From NCBI GenBank assembly GCA_949316235.1, contig OX438749.1, positions 22,336,414-22,400,413 on the forward strand: DNA of 64,000 nt. Reading direction: 5' to 3'. Every line of letters starts with the position of its first letter. Within the stretch, counting starts at the first letter, position 1. Below the pieces are notes generated by a model, which did no database searches, was not told the origin of the DNA, and saw only the letters and a list, made by a program, of their open reading frames with translations. Origin of the DNA: Oegoconia quadripuncta. Lineage: Eukaryota > Arthropoda > Insecta > Lepidoptera > Autostichidae. Positions 54,333 to 64,000 of the stretch are shown one piece after another. Both the position numbers and the translations under genes were made by a program.

Positions 54333-54565
54333 CAAAAACCTTTTGTTTTGTTTCTGGCAGAAAGTTGTGTGTTGAATATTGTATTGAGTCTCCGTTTATA
54401 TTTGGTCCTGAGTCTGTTTTTTTATTTCTGTGTGGTTAATAGATGTACTTTGTTGGTATCCTAGATATTTGTAAGTCTCGATTGGTTCCATACTTTCTAT
54501 TATTCCTTCTTGTAGTTTTAAGGCATACGAATCTGTCACTTTATGTTGGCCTTTAACTATACTAG

Positions 54566-55397
54566 ACTTAGACGCCTCCCTGAACTGTTCCCTAATATTT
54601 ACGTAAGGACCAGCTCCAGCATAAACCAGCCAAAACAACTCTGTTTGCAATGGCCCCAAAAATTTATAATAACTTTAAAATAAATAATCTCCACTTTTAA
54701 AAAAATGCACCGAGTTAACTGAATTTAGGAGAAAGTTATTTGACTATCTTATAGAAAAGACATTTTAATCTTTAAAATTTTTGATATAGTTAACAGTTGA
54801 CATTATACAATAATTGGCATTTTCAATTGACATTCAGTTTCATCATAATAAATTATTAAATTGTTGACATAATGTTGTATGTTGTTTATTGTATGTAAAA
54901 GTAATGAATGAATGCAAATGTAACATTTAGGAATTTTATGACATTTTTATGGTATTTTTTATGCCCAATATAATTACTTCAGTTTCAGTTTCAGTTAATT
55001 TATTACTCATTGGCGATCTATATAAGATAAGATAAGATAAGATAAGATAAGATAAGATAAGATAAGATAAGATAAGATAAGATAAGATAAGATAAGATAA
55101 GATAAGATAAGATAAGATAAGATAAGATAAAATTTATTTCAGTATAAAATTAACTTAAATACATGACTTATTCTATAGTAACATAGTCCAAATAATACTA
55201 TATTATGTTAACTAAACTAAGTAAATGTTTACTTGTGTCTTAGGCACTTATTTTATTTAACTTTATTTTATAGTACCTAATTATTTTGACCTCGTATGCC
55301 TACGGGCGGAACACAGCGGTAATAATTCTAACGTAACATCCTTAATCCTGTGATTCACAATAAATGATATTGATTAATTGATTGATTGATTGATTGA
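54566..55397 (+). mobile_element. LINE-F 3' end nested in the R4-like LINE
   Basis: Same order as 7865-8885: CCAGCTCCAGCATAAACCAG, GCAATGGCCCCAAAAATT, ATGTTGTTTATTGTATG, CTACGGGCGGAACACAGC and an ATTG tail. Here the 95-bp unit is single. The UTR is interrupted by a segment with a GATAA repeat (about 54970-55267). Confidence 0.78.
55023..55130 (+). repeat. GATAA microsatellite, about 21 units
   Basis: Uninterrupted 5-bp repeat. On the minus strand it follows AAATAAATTTTATC. It is probably the 3' terminal repeat of another LINE inserted in LINE-F. Confidence 0.9.
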
Positions 55398-55794
55398 CTG
55401 ATACTATTGATTTTACATTTATCAGTTCAAAAACGTCATTTTAATATCTTTACTGAATTCCTCTATTAGTATGATTAAGTATTCTAATTGTTTCCTGTTT
55501 GCTGCATAAAGCTTTACATCGTCCATATATAGCAAGTGTGTGAGTTTGATATTGTTTTTTCGCTCTATTATAAATCCATGGCCTGTTTTATTTAATATTC
55601 TAAACAGCGGATATAGGGCGAGGCCTTGCAGAACGAATTGTAACAGAGGCCAGAGCCCATTGCCGTGTTTAAACGTGCAAATCTTTTGATGTTTTTCGGT
55701 GGAAAGTCCCATAGTCGCTTTTTTACGTCACCACGTACAGAGGCGGGGTGGTTCTATTCTTTTTACGTCCGAAAACCAGACAACATATTTTAAA

Positions 55795-55932
55795 GGAAAA
55801 GATTCATAACTTGGGTAAGTACACATGCCCTTATTTATAATACAAAGATCAGCCCCTAGCGGGATTTAAACCCGCGACCTTTTAGTATAGCATTTCTAGT
55901 ACAGGTACTAACCATTATCATGTTTGGTGACA
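55795..55932 (-). mobile_element. SINE-2, decayed
   Basis: ACACATGCCC, reversed B box GGGATTTAAACCC, interrupted head ending CATGTTTGGTGAC. Confidence 0.7.
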
Positions 55933-56220
55933 AATTGAAGATAGGCGCGACAAACGCTTATTCACCCGAGACAATATTTGTCCTGCACATTCGTTCGGAC
56001 GAACGATGTCACGCTACGGGGGCTGGTCGTCAATAATGAAGGATTATAGATGGGTAGGATAAACTTACTTGTTCTCTTTAGCTCGTCGCCAGCAACTTTG
56101 GTGTCCCGTTTCCTTCCGATGATGTATTCACCTCTGCCATGGCTGCAGTATTTCTTCGGTAATTTGCTAATCGCGTCCAACTTCATATCTTAAAATATGA
56201 ATATTAAATATGTATGAAAA
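55933..56220. other. no supported gene
   Basis: A minus ORF at 55962-56186 lacks motifs. Confidence 0.4.
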
Positions 56221-56296
56221 GCGTCGGTGTCTCAGCGGTAAAAGACGCGGTCTCCCAACTTAGGAGATCCGGGTTCGATTCCCACTCGGGCCATGT
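56221..56296 (+). mobile_element. tRNA-like SINE head, not a functional tRNA
   Basis: A-box-like GTCTCAGCGGTAAAAGA and B box GGGTTCGATTCCC. The 5' GCGTCGG does not pair with the 3' side, so no acceptor stem forms. Another short SINE family is likely. Confidence 0.6.
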
Positions 56297-56340
56297 ACCA
56301 TTGAATTTTTATATTTAATTTAATTACCATGTCTGGTTAC

Positions 56341-56552
56341 GACCTGTTTGGTGTAGTGGTCTCTCTGACCACTATACCAAAAGGTTGCGGGCTCGAATTT
56401 TCATTTATAATAAGTATTTATTTACAAAAAAAAATGTATTTATGTAGTATATCAACTATCTGGTATCCACAACACATGCCCATAGTTGCTTACTGTGGAA
56501 CTAGATGACGCTGTGTGTATGTCTAAGGATACTTATTTATTTATTTATGTAT
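56341..56552 (+). mobile_element. SINE-2 with internal deletion
   Basis: Head, damaged B box (GGGCTCGAATT), jumps to TCATTTATAATAAGTATTTA, body and ATTT tail. Confidence 0.85.
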
Positions 56553-57315
56553 TTATGTGCATTTATCTGACTGCAATTAAAACGGTGAAGGAAAGCATCG
56601 TGAGCAAACCTGCATGCCTGAGAAATAAAAATTCTAAGGGATATGAAGTCCCCAAACCGTACTGGTCCCGCGTAGTAGAGTATGGCCTATACTCCCTCAC
56701 AATACGAGGGAAGGCCTATATCCCTGCAGTGCGATGTTTACGGGCTGAGATGATGATATAACTGTCTATCGTGGCGCGGCTTCATCGCTTTTTATGGGAT
56801 GTAGATATCTGCCCTGATGGCTACGCTGGGCAAGCGGACATCTTATAACATTAATTTCCTTAAACCTATTCCTAAGAGACAATAGATCCTAACTTGTAAA
56901 GAGAGTGAATAGCACGCTTCTCTAGAATAAAAATGGCATGTGTCAGCAACGTTTCTCCACAAAGATTAAAGGTTTTCGAACCAAGAAACAATCGAAGTCT
57001 CTACTACCATTCATTAGTCTATAATAAATAAATAAATAAAATAAATAAAAAGATATTTATTCATCCACTTAAAAAAAATATGCTATAATGAACATTAATT
57101 ATAGTAAAATTTTCTAACGTAGTGGACAAATAGGTTGGAGCCTCAGCAAAACAGCTGTTTTTTAGTCTCCACCTGGTGCATTCACTGATAACAGAACGCA
57201 TAACACGTCAGAAGTTGTTACACACTATTAATACTATTGGCTACAAGCTACATGCAAGCAAGCATTATATAACCAAAAGTTAGGAGAAAAAAAAACTTGA
57301 AATAATAATAATTGG
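56553..57315. other. no gene recognised
   Basis: A short phrase GAGTATGGCCTATACTCCC and nearby ORF look TE-derived. The rest is AT-rich. Confidence 0.35.
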
Positions 57316-57951
57316 GGGTCTATATTAAAACGCATACATTAAATACTCCTATTTTTAACTCGCATAACATAATCCGCATAATTTTAAACCGCATAATCTT
57401 AATTTCTATAAAATGATTGAGGTCAAGTACAAACCCGTTGTGCATAAAAAAAAAAGCGAACGCATAATCTTAATGTGCATAATATTAATATTCATAACAA
57501 TAACAAAGCATAAATTTAATAAGTATAATGTTAGTTTTCATACTCATGAAAAATTCGAAATAAAGTGTGAGAGACGCCTTGTGAAATGTTGATAGCAATT
57601 TCACAGGAACAACCTATGCTATCGACTTAACAAAAGTATTAACAACTTATTTCAATGTTAGGTATACGTTCAACCTAACATCGAAGGCTTCTAAACCTAA
57701 CCAACAGTATCGGGGTGCTCCGACCCATCTTGCTCGCTCGCTTCGCTCGCTCGCTCGCCACAATATGATGAGCAAGTTTTATACAGCCTTAAATAACTAT
57801 GTATATACACTGTAACTTTATATTATGCAGTTTTTGTATTATGTGATTTTATTAATAGGCGGATTTAATATTATGCGCATTTGCGTTATGCCAAGTCTGT
57901 TATGCGGATTTATATTAGGACAATTAGATTATGCCAATTTAAAGGACACCC
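57316..57951. mobile_element. 636-bp TIR element with 9-bp target duplication
   Basis: AATAATTGG at 57307-57315 and 57952-57960. Starts GGGTCTATATT and ends AAAGGACACCC, with imperfect arms made of CGCATAAT/TTAA sub-repeats. The interior has TAACCTAACC-type sequence (CTAAACCTAACCAACAG) and GCTCGCTTCGCTCGC. A SINE-1 tail fragment lies at 57414-57453. Confidence 0.82.
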
Positions 57952-58292
57952 AATAATTGGCGAATGACACCTACAATTCCTATACCATTAGAAAGTCAAT
58001 CTCACTAACAAAATCTCAAAAAATTGAACTGGCTGGCACGTCATACTTCGGTATCACAGAGGCCCAGTTACTGGAAGACTTCTGTTTGCATAAAAGCCAT
58101 TCCTTACATTTTCTTTTAAATGTGCAAAACGAGTTGGTTTGTTTGATATGCTCACTATCCCTATGCTGTTATGCTCACTATCCCTTAATCGCCCTTTACG
58201 ACAGTGAAGAAGATGGTGAAGAGATGAGCTGGCCATATTATTCTGTACCGAATCACAAGATGAGTATGTCATAGCTTGATTTCAAACAATAC

Positions 58293-59498
58293 CTTCTATC
58301 CAGCCAACAACAGACTTTTCGTCTTCGGTGTCAATTGAACTGCCTTGACTGGAAGACGTATACGACGACGGCGTTGAAGTGATCGTGGAGTCTTCGCTAA
58401 ACAGCATTGGCGTCTGAAATATATCAATCCGTGTGCATATTAAAACGGTGTCTATAACAGACATTACATTGGGCTAGACAAAGCAAATGCGTCAAATTGT
58501 ATGAAATTAGCTTCACTTCAGCAAGCAGTCCAAGTTTCTTGCATACACCGGTCCAAGCCAGTTCCAAGACAGTTACAAGACGTAGTCTTACCGTCATTTC
58601 CTTCCGCCACGCCGTTAGTCCTTGCAGTGGGATTGAATTGAGCAGTATACAAGTTGGCGCCTTGCTTGCGTTATCTAGTCCAAATGTTCAGTGAACTCAA
58701 GAGTAGAGTAGACACACACCGGCAAAACACGAAGGTAATTTATTTCACTATGACTATTAATAAAATCCCAGAACTCGATGCACTTCGTCTCCAGCTCCTT
58801 GTTGTCGTCCACCCCTGGCACTGGCGTGAAGTCTAGCATTAGTTTCTGCGCTCTGAAAGGCTCTCCGTACTCAATGTCTCTCAGGTCCGGTTCTTTGAAT
58901 TCGATGCTGGTACTCAGTGACTCAAAACTACCTGAAATGGAAAAGGACGGGGTACGATTCCTTTTTATGATCAATGGGTTAGCGCTTCTTCTCAATCACA
59001 GCTGACGTTAAGTGAAGATGATGCCGAAGATGGAAGCGTGATCACCTGGAACCCCAATATTAGGTGCACTATCTTATCCCAGCCTATCCCAAAAAATCTA
59101 GCAACATCGTTGCTTCGCGGCCGACTTTGACCAAAAGTAATACATGACAGGCCGGCAGTGATTCTAAATGATGTACTGTGATTGCAAGCAGTTGTCTCTT
59201 TTAGACGAGGCACAATACAAGGAAGAGCAGAATGAAAGAGATTATACTTAATACTTAAGGACCTATCAACAAAGCTCATCTTCACTTAACATCAGGTGTG
59301 ATCGAGGTCAAGTATCAACTCGTTTAGCATTAAAAAAGAAATATTAAATTTACCTGTAAGAGGTAGCTTACTACTTCTACTGCTCCTATCTGGTGACCTT
59401 TGGTAATCGTTACGCATAAACTTCGTAAGATCCTGATTGTTGTGCGGAATATTCTCATCCACTTCGAGTTCAGTCGCGATACTGAGGAAACTCTCCAT
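58293..59498 (-). CDS. unnamed gene, minus paralogue (5' part, three exons)
   Basis: Exon 1 59354-59498: ATG at 59498, 48 codons plus one base, ends ACAG / GTAAATTT. Exon 2 58720-58931: after CCATTTCAG, 70 codons, ends CCG / GTGTGT. Exon 3 58293-58413: after ATATTTCAG, 40 codons plus one base, ends GAAG / GTATTG. Phases run 1, 0, 1 and join without stops. The protein starts MESFLSIATELEVDEN. Exon 2 holds the shared block AQKLMLDFTPVPG then CIEFWDFINSHSEIN; exon 3 is Ser/Thr-rich (SSYTSSSQGSSIDTEDE). No signal peptide, membrane segment or known domain is recognised. It faces the plus paralogue at 61235, whose frame has the same second and third intron phases. Later exons were not found to the left, where TE insertions are dense. 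The function is unknown. Confidence 0.6.
58960..59335. repeat. inverted SINE-1 tail arms inside intron 1 of the minus gene
   Basis: Left arm (TTTTTATGATCAATGGGTTA, TGACGTTAAGTGAAGATGA) is a reversed SINE-1 tail. Right arm (CTCATCTTCACTTAACATCA, GAGGTCAAGTATCAAC) is a forward one. They fill most of the 422-bp intron. Confidence 0.7.
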
Positions 59499-59504
59499 GT
59501 TCAC

Positions 59505-60354
59505 TATTCATTAAAAATACTTAAAAAAATAAAATTTTTCTTCTTTACTTTGATTTGCTTTAAATTGTGTTGGTATATCTAGAAGAGGAGCATATAATAA
59601 TATTCTTTGCACTAGATTTATGCAAAGGTAATATAAGATTTATGTATGATTGATTATTTATTATGATTCCTTTACTGTCAAATAATGACAAGGCCAAAAA
59701 ACTTTTTAAAATCGAAACCTTTTTCGTTCTGAGATCAGTTCATGGAGTTCCCAGCTGTTTGCTTGTTTGTTTGTTTGTAAACGCTTTATTGTACTTCATA
59801 TAAATAAATGTACATTGATATATTAAATGTAACTTAAAATTACAAAGGCGTACTTATCCCATAAAGGGATCTCTTCCAGTTAACCTTTTGACTGGACTGA
59901 CTGACTGGGGGCTTTGAAATGCGAAATTTGGATGTTTGTTTGTTGCTTAATCACGGCGAAACAGATAAACGGATTTGGATGAAATTTGTACTATATATTA
60001 TTACCCGACTGTCCAAGGAAGGAGGGTAATGTTTTTCAAGTGTATGTCCGTTCCTTTGGCGCATCCTATAGCTTAAACGGATTGACCTTTATTTAAATTT
60101 ATTTATTTCACAAAAATAGTAAAATACAATGGAATTACATACAATTTATTCGCCGTCGCTGAGGCAATGACCACAGATAACACCCATATGTAGATAGAAC
60201 ATACTGTGAATAAACATAGGATAGTTATATACCCAATAAATTGTTACCCGCGGAATAAACAAACCTCGTCATTGGAGGAATGATTATTCCGAAGAATCAC
60301 AACTAGATTTATTATTATTATGTTTCTCTATAAGATAAAGGCTCATAAAGCCCG
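59505..60354. promoter_or_regulatory. left part of the bidirectional intergenic region
   Basis: Between the two divergent start codons (59498 and 61235). It has LINE-terminus-like scraps near 59760-59890 and 60085-60130, but no obvious TATA box next to either start. A shared promoter is not shown. Confidence 0.25.
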
Positions 60355-60641
60355 GTTTTTATGCACTACAAGTTCGTACTTGACCTCAATCACACCTGAT
60401 GTTAACTGAAGATGAGGTCGAAGGTGGAAGCGTAATGTCCCGGAAACCCCAACACATTTGGGGGACTGGCTACCTTATCTCTGACAACCGGAACACAATA
60501 ATGCTATTAACATTGCTGCTTGGCGGCAGATTTAGATAAGGTGGTGGTAGCTAGCCAGGCGGACATTTAAAATGCCCTACCACCAACCAAACCGAGTACT
60601 GCTGTAACCGCTGGGGATCGAACCCGCGACCCGAGACCGCG
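60355..60641 (-). mobile_element. SINE-1, nearly full length
   Basis: Tail ATGCACTACAAGTTCG, CACACCTGATGTTAACTG, body, reversed B box GGATCGAACCC. The head is truncated at GACCCGAGACCGC. Confidence 0.88.
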
Positions 60642-60642
60642 A

Positions 60643-60800
60643 GCTCTTTTCATGTGCTTCTACATGATAATACACACAAAGTTTAGCTAAATTTGGATTT
60701 GCCGTTTCCAAAAAAAAAAAACAAAAATGTTTGTATGGAGAAAACAGTCCTAATGAAATTCTTCATACAAAACGCCAATTTCATAGGTAAGAACCTAATA
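60643..60800 (+). repeat. dispersed repeat Y, deleted copy
   Basis: See 32335-32610. About 100 bp of the middle is missing. Confidence 0.72.
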
Positions 60801-60810
60801 TTTACAATTT

Positions 60811-60866
60811 ATGTTTGTGTGTGGACTGGAGTATCTATATACCACACATATAGTCCACACACATAC
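60811..60866. repeat. imperfect hairpin
   Basis: TTTGTGTGTGGACT pairs with AGTCCACACACATA. Confidence 0.7.
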
Positions 60867-61234
60867 AAAAAGTTTTGAGGGTATTCCTAAAAAAGAACTT
60901 ATTATTAAGTATTACCATAGAGGAATAACACTACCCGAAGTATTACTAAGTATTTCGAACGCGATTGGCGAATTTTATAGGTATACATCTCCATAGTTCG
61001 TTGGGAAACCTTGATGCTGGACTTTGAGCATGTAAGAGTCTCTTAAGATTGGGAGAATGCACATGATCCTTGAGTTTGTACTTCAGATTGTTGTCTATGG
61101 TGAATCCAAAAATCAATATTATGTCAAACAAACCACTGTCAAGACATGACATCACTTTGAATATTGTCTTGCTATTTCTGGTACATTTACATTAGTTTTA
61201 TTATCGTTTTGGTATTAGTTACAAAATAGTGAAA

Positions 61235-63499
61235 ATGGACGACAAATTCCAGGACGACTTGTCACTTGACGTTGAAAGGAGCACCGGCACCGGTACAATG
61301 ATGGAGAGCAAGAGTAAGAACAGTCTGGATTCCATCAGCAATCCGCCTACTCTTTCCCAGCAGACAATTTTCAGTACATTCGGAGACCGCGCCTGTGGAG
61401 AGCCAATGTTCTCTCAGCGGCTGGTCATAGACTTCACTCCAGACGATATTATAGATAATGAATATAGCCAGAAGAAGTGCTGCGAGTTCTGGGAGTTCAT
61501 TAGCAACCATCCTGAACTAAATACTATGATGGTATCACCGGTGCGTATAATCTTTATATTGTTAAATGTAAGTGAATTAGAGCTTGGAAACGAGACAACA
61601 ATGAAAATTTAATAAATATAATGTAATGTAATGTAGTGTAATGTAGTGTAATGTAATGTAATAATAAATAAAAATATATATTGATAGAATAGATAATAAC
61701 AAACAGTAAAACAAACACCAAGCAGCAGTATCAGAATAGAAGAAGGAGATTGCGATTTGACTAAGCAAACTCAGCATAATGTAGGAGTAGAATGGTATAC
61801 CCACCGACTGACGAGGATATTGCGGAGTTTGGTTTCATTTAAAATTTTGGTCATGTGTTAACTACGCGATGCAGCGCATTCGCTGTGGTGGCGTCGTGAC
61901 TAAGTCGATCAATCAGAGCGCGAATCCTACATCGCGTAGAATATGGAGTTGTAGAAAGTGATAGGCCAAATACAAAAGTAGGTGAAATAAGAGGGGGATA
62001 AACGAATTAAAAAAAAAACAAGGAATTTTGACCTGTTTGTTGTAGTAGCAAAAGACTCTGACAGATTTGACTAAAGGTCAGGTATGATAAATATAGACAT
62101 GTGTACCCAAATTAGGAATGTAAATAAAATAAGGCATTATTACAGAATTCAAATTTAAACGAGAGCCCACTGGGGAAGGATCTTGAATCAGAGGTAGTAA
62201 TTGTTCCGGAGAATGTTGAGAGAAAAGTCGTTCCGAAAGAGAAGACTGCTTTATCGGTCCTCGAGTTTGTTGAGGAGAAAGGTGAGTTAAGTTGACAGAC
62301 TGAGGCCAAATGTAAAAATTTGGAAATGATTGATTTCTAATTGCTTGTGAAATTATCACGTGAGCTTATTTTTTTTTGGAAAATCCCCGAATTACTGAGT
62401 TATCTAGGCTATATTTAAGCTTTTCAATTGTGTCCTGTGTCGCGGCAGTTAACGTGTTAATGAAAATCGATTGAAACGTTTCGAGTGAACACACAGATTT
62501 TTGGTGTAGAAGGTTTTCAAATTTTATTAAAATTATTAGCCGTTTTTTATGGAAACATGTTAAGCAGCTGTTAACACAGTTTTTTTTATGCACAACGAGT
62601 TAGGACTTGACCTCAATAACATCTGATGTTAAGTAAGATGAGGCCGAAGGTGCACTCATACCAATCCTACATTACTAATAAACCTACATTACTTATTCGT
62701 AGTTTTTCATAGGTTAGAAAGAGAAATACGAAGCTCGGTTGCAAGCTAATAAGCGTAAGCGAGATAGTTGACTGTGTCTCAGCTTTCAATGTCACGCGTT
62801 GACACTGCAGCGATCACTTGTTTAGCACGCGGCAATATTTAAACGTACTATGTTAGGACTAGACACTCATTTACTGTTAATGTGTTATAGAACGAACGGT
62901 GGTTTGGTGCAAGAATAAAGATAGCTTGTACTTACATGGTAATAGTTTAATGCTCACTATAATACACTATCACTTTTTACACTTGGTGATGTTTCCACTT
63001 CAAAAATCAAAGGTAGACTGATCGTCGACAAGAAAGGGGCGCGCCAAGTTGACAACTCCCACCACCAAAGGCTTCTGGTGGGAGCAATCAACTCTTTTCG
63101 GCCAGACAACTACTCTTTATATTAACAGCGTCATCTTTACACGATCAGTGTACCTACTACTAATAAGACAATATTTAGGAAATGAAACAATAATACATTT
63201 AAATACGAAGTAAAAATTAAATTAAATAATAGTATTTCTAACACCTATAATTACGTATTGTTCCAAATGTTAAGTTCTGTCCTTTGAGCCCTATTTGTAT
63301 GAGGACACGTCTATGTAGGGTAAGCCCGGTTTTTATATGAATGTTACCGCCACTGGGTATAATGCTAATCTGTTGCACCATATAGGTATGATAGACCGTG
63401 CTTTTGAGCCACTGATGCCTCAGTCACAATGCTCCATCGGCTCTAGGGAGTATAAGGAGCATATTCCTACATTCAAACCCGAATGTCTGAAGAAAGATG
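61235..63499 (+). CDS. unnamed gene, plus paralogue (5' part, three exons)
   Basis: Exon 1 61235-61540: ATG (61235), 102 codons, ends CCG / GTGCGT, phase 0. Exon 2 62146-62281: after ATTATTACAG, ends AAAG / GTGAGT, phase 1. Exon 3 63386-63499: after CACCATATAG, ends GATG / GTAAGT, phase 1. The joined frame has no stop and gives about 185 residues; the gene continues beyond. It starts MDDKFQDDLSLDVE. The block shared with the minus gene is SQRLVIDFTP then CCEFWEFISNHPELN. Exon 2 is charged (VPENVERKVVPKEK), and exon 3 reads FEPLMPQSQCSIGSREYKEH. The first coding intron of the minus paralogue is absent. Both genes have GTG-AA[A/C]-ATG at the start. The product is unrecognised; no membrane segment or signal peptide seen. 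Introns carry SINE scraps. Confidence 0.62.
61612..61670 (+). repeat. TAATG microsatellite
   Basis: TAATG/TAGTG repeats in intron 1 of the plus gene. Confidence 0.85.
62029..62125 (+). mobile_element. SINE-2 scrap, decayed
   Basis: ACCTGTTTGTTGTAGTAG, then AGACATGTGTACCCAAATTA. It ends about 20 bp before the exon 2 acceptor. Confidence 0.55.
62579..62654 (-). mobile_element. SINE-1 tail fragment
   Basis: T-run, ATGCACAACGAGTTAGGAC, CATCTGATGTTAAGT. In intron 2 of the plus gene. Confidence 0.75.
63052..63095. repeat. hairpin in intron 2 of the plus gene
   Basis: GTTGACAACTCCCACCA pairs with TGGTGGGAGCAATCAAC; 5+9 bp of stem around a short bulge. Confidence 0.75.
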
Positions 63500-63614
63500 G
63501 TAAGTACTAACATTGTGTTCTTTATGGATGGACGCCATTTTGCCAACGATAAAGTGGATTAGAAATGATCGTATTAGCAATGAACAAACTTCATTCACCC
63601 GTGACTTTCCTTCA

Positions 63615-63985
63615 TTTATGGAGGAAAGTCAAAAAAATATACCATCATGTAGGAAAAATAGTGACCAACATGACGTCAATACAAGAAATAAAGATAAACT
63701 TGCAGGTCACATAACTATTTAGATGATAATCATCCCTGGACATAATCAGATCGTTCGCATGCCAGGCCATTTCACAATTAATAATGAAATATAAAAACCT
63801 TTTTGTAATAGAAAAACCTTTATGTAAAATCAAAGCCTGATTTTAAAAGAGCAACCCTTTGAGTTTCTTGCTTGTTCTTCTCAGGGGAAAATTGCATTTT
63901 GAACAAGCAGTAGCTTAAAAAATGTAAAATGGACTATTTTAAGTGTACTCTGTGTACCTACAAAATAAAGCATTTTTTACTTTGA
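63615..63985 (+). pseudogene. LINE-A 3' end with internal deletion
   Basis: Encodes NTRNKDKLAGHI, then jumps about 160 bp to the 3' UTR, relative to the 36.2 kb copy. UTR GAGTTTCTTGCTTGTTCTTC, then AATAAAGCATTTTTTACTTT and a TTTGAC-type terminal repeat. Confidence 0.85.
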
Positions 63986-64000
63986 CTTTGACATAACCCA

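Larger units (their letters stand above)
54396..55792 (-). pseudogene. R4/Dong-like LINE, split by LINE-F
   Basis: The minus strand, from the right, encodes MGLSTEKHQKICTFKHGNG, then GHGFIIERKN, the RT motif C block HLLYMDDVKLYAANRKQ, IEEFSKDIKMTF and, after one frameshift, DKCK. LINE-F (about 54566-55397, opposite orientation) follows. It resumes with SSIVKGQHKV, YALKLQEGIIESMEPIETYK and YLGYQQ. YMDD plus YKYLG in this context is R4/Dong style. Stops and the insertion make it non-functional. Confidence 0.75.

Noticed and set aside
56221..56296. Possible tRNA gene
   Set aside because: A and B boxes are present, but the acceptor stem does not pair; a SINE head is the better reading. The same applies to all SINE-1/2/3 heads.
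58054..58272. Minus ORF as a fourth exon of the minus-strand gene
   Set aside because: It lacks an acceptor in the needed phase, and a central phrase resembles R4-like LINE sequence (GTCGTAAAGGGCGATTAAGG).

Overview
This is a eukaryotic, insect-type stretch, most likely from a moth or butterfly (Lepidoptera). It is AT-rich, has no bacterial gene organisation, and is packed with transposable elements. Pointers to Lepidoptera are tRNA-derived SINEs and LINE tails containing the core CATCAGGTG, LINE ORF2 C-termini of lepidopteran style, R4/Dong-like fragments, and short DNA transposons with GCGAGCGAAGCGAGC / GTTAGGTT interiors. The order is inferred from recognised repeat types, not from a search; the species is not determined. 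Family labels used here: SINE-1, SINE-2, SINE-3 (tRNA-headed), LINE-A (jockey-like, tail TTTTGATT), LINE-C and LINE-D (related LINEs sharing a tail core), LINE-F (CR1-like, tail ATTG), LINE-G (full-length), LINE-H (5'-truncated RT), and element E (TIR element ending CGGATGAG).

Layout. 1-934: end of a Ty1/copia element with its 3' LTR, inserted in a LINE-D tail. 0.9-9.9 kb: mixed MITEs, SINEs and LINE scraps, including a 95-bp tandem array with a MITE inside one unit. 10.4-14.4 kb: a hAT-type element with a nested SINE, then SINE-1/LINE-C fragments. 15.0-17.1 kb: foldback and tandem repeats, then a 40-bp satellite of about 27 units. 17.6-26.1 kb: SINE/LINE mosaics, including a LINE-A copy split by another LINE and a PIF/Harbinger-type MITE inside element E. 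26.2-about 31.9 kb: a full-length two-ORF LINE (minus strand), the largest intact coding feature. 33-45 kb: SINEs, LINE-A ORF2 end, Helitron-like and E elements. 45.5-50 kb: palindromic MITEs, a duplicated block and minisatellites. 51.2-55.8 kb: LINE-H with a long RT ORF, then an R4/Dong-like LINE interrupted by LINE-F.

Probable host genes are few. Two clearly related unnamed genes stand head to head at 58.3-59.5 kb (minus) and 61.2-63.5 kb (plus). They share a motif (Q-K/R-L ... DFTP ... EFW-D/E-FI) and intron positions and phases, so they look like a diverged inverted duplication. A 56-codon cysteine-containing reading frame with good codon use lies at 41.1 kb (minus). A two-exon candidate with matching splice phases lies at 46.3-47.4 kb (plus). 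A single candidate exon lies at 4.7-5.0 kb (minus). I recognise none of these by name.

The window mainly records repeated insertion into older insertions. Several cases keep target-site duplications, so relative ages can be read directly. No CRISPR, rRNA or genuine tRNA gene was seen.
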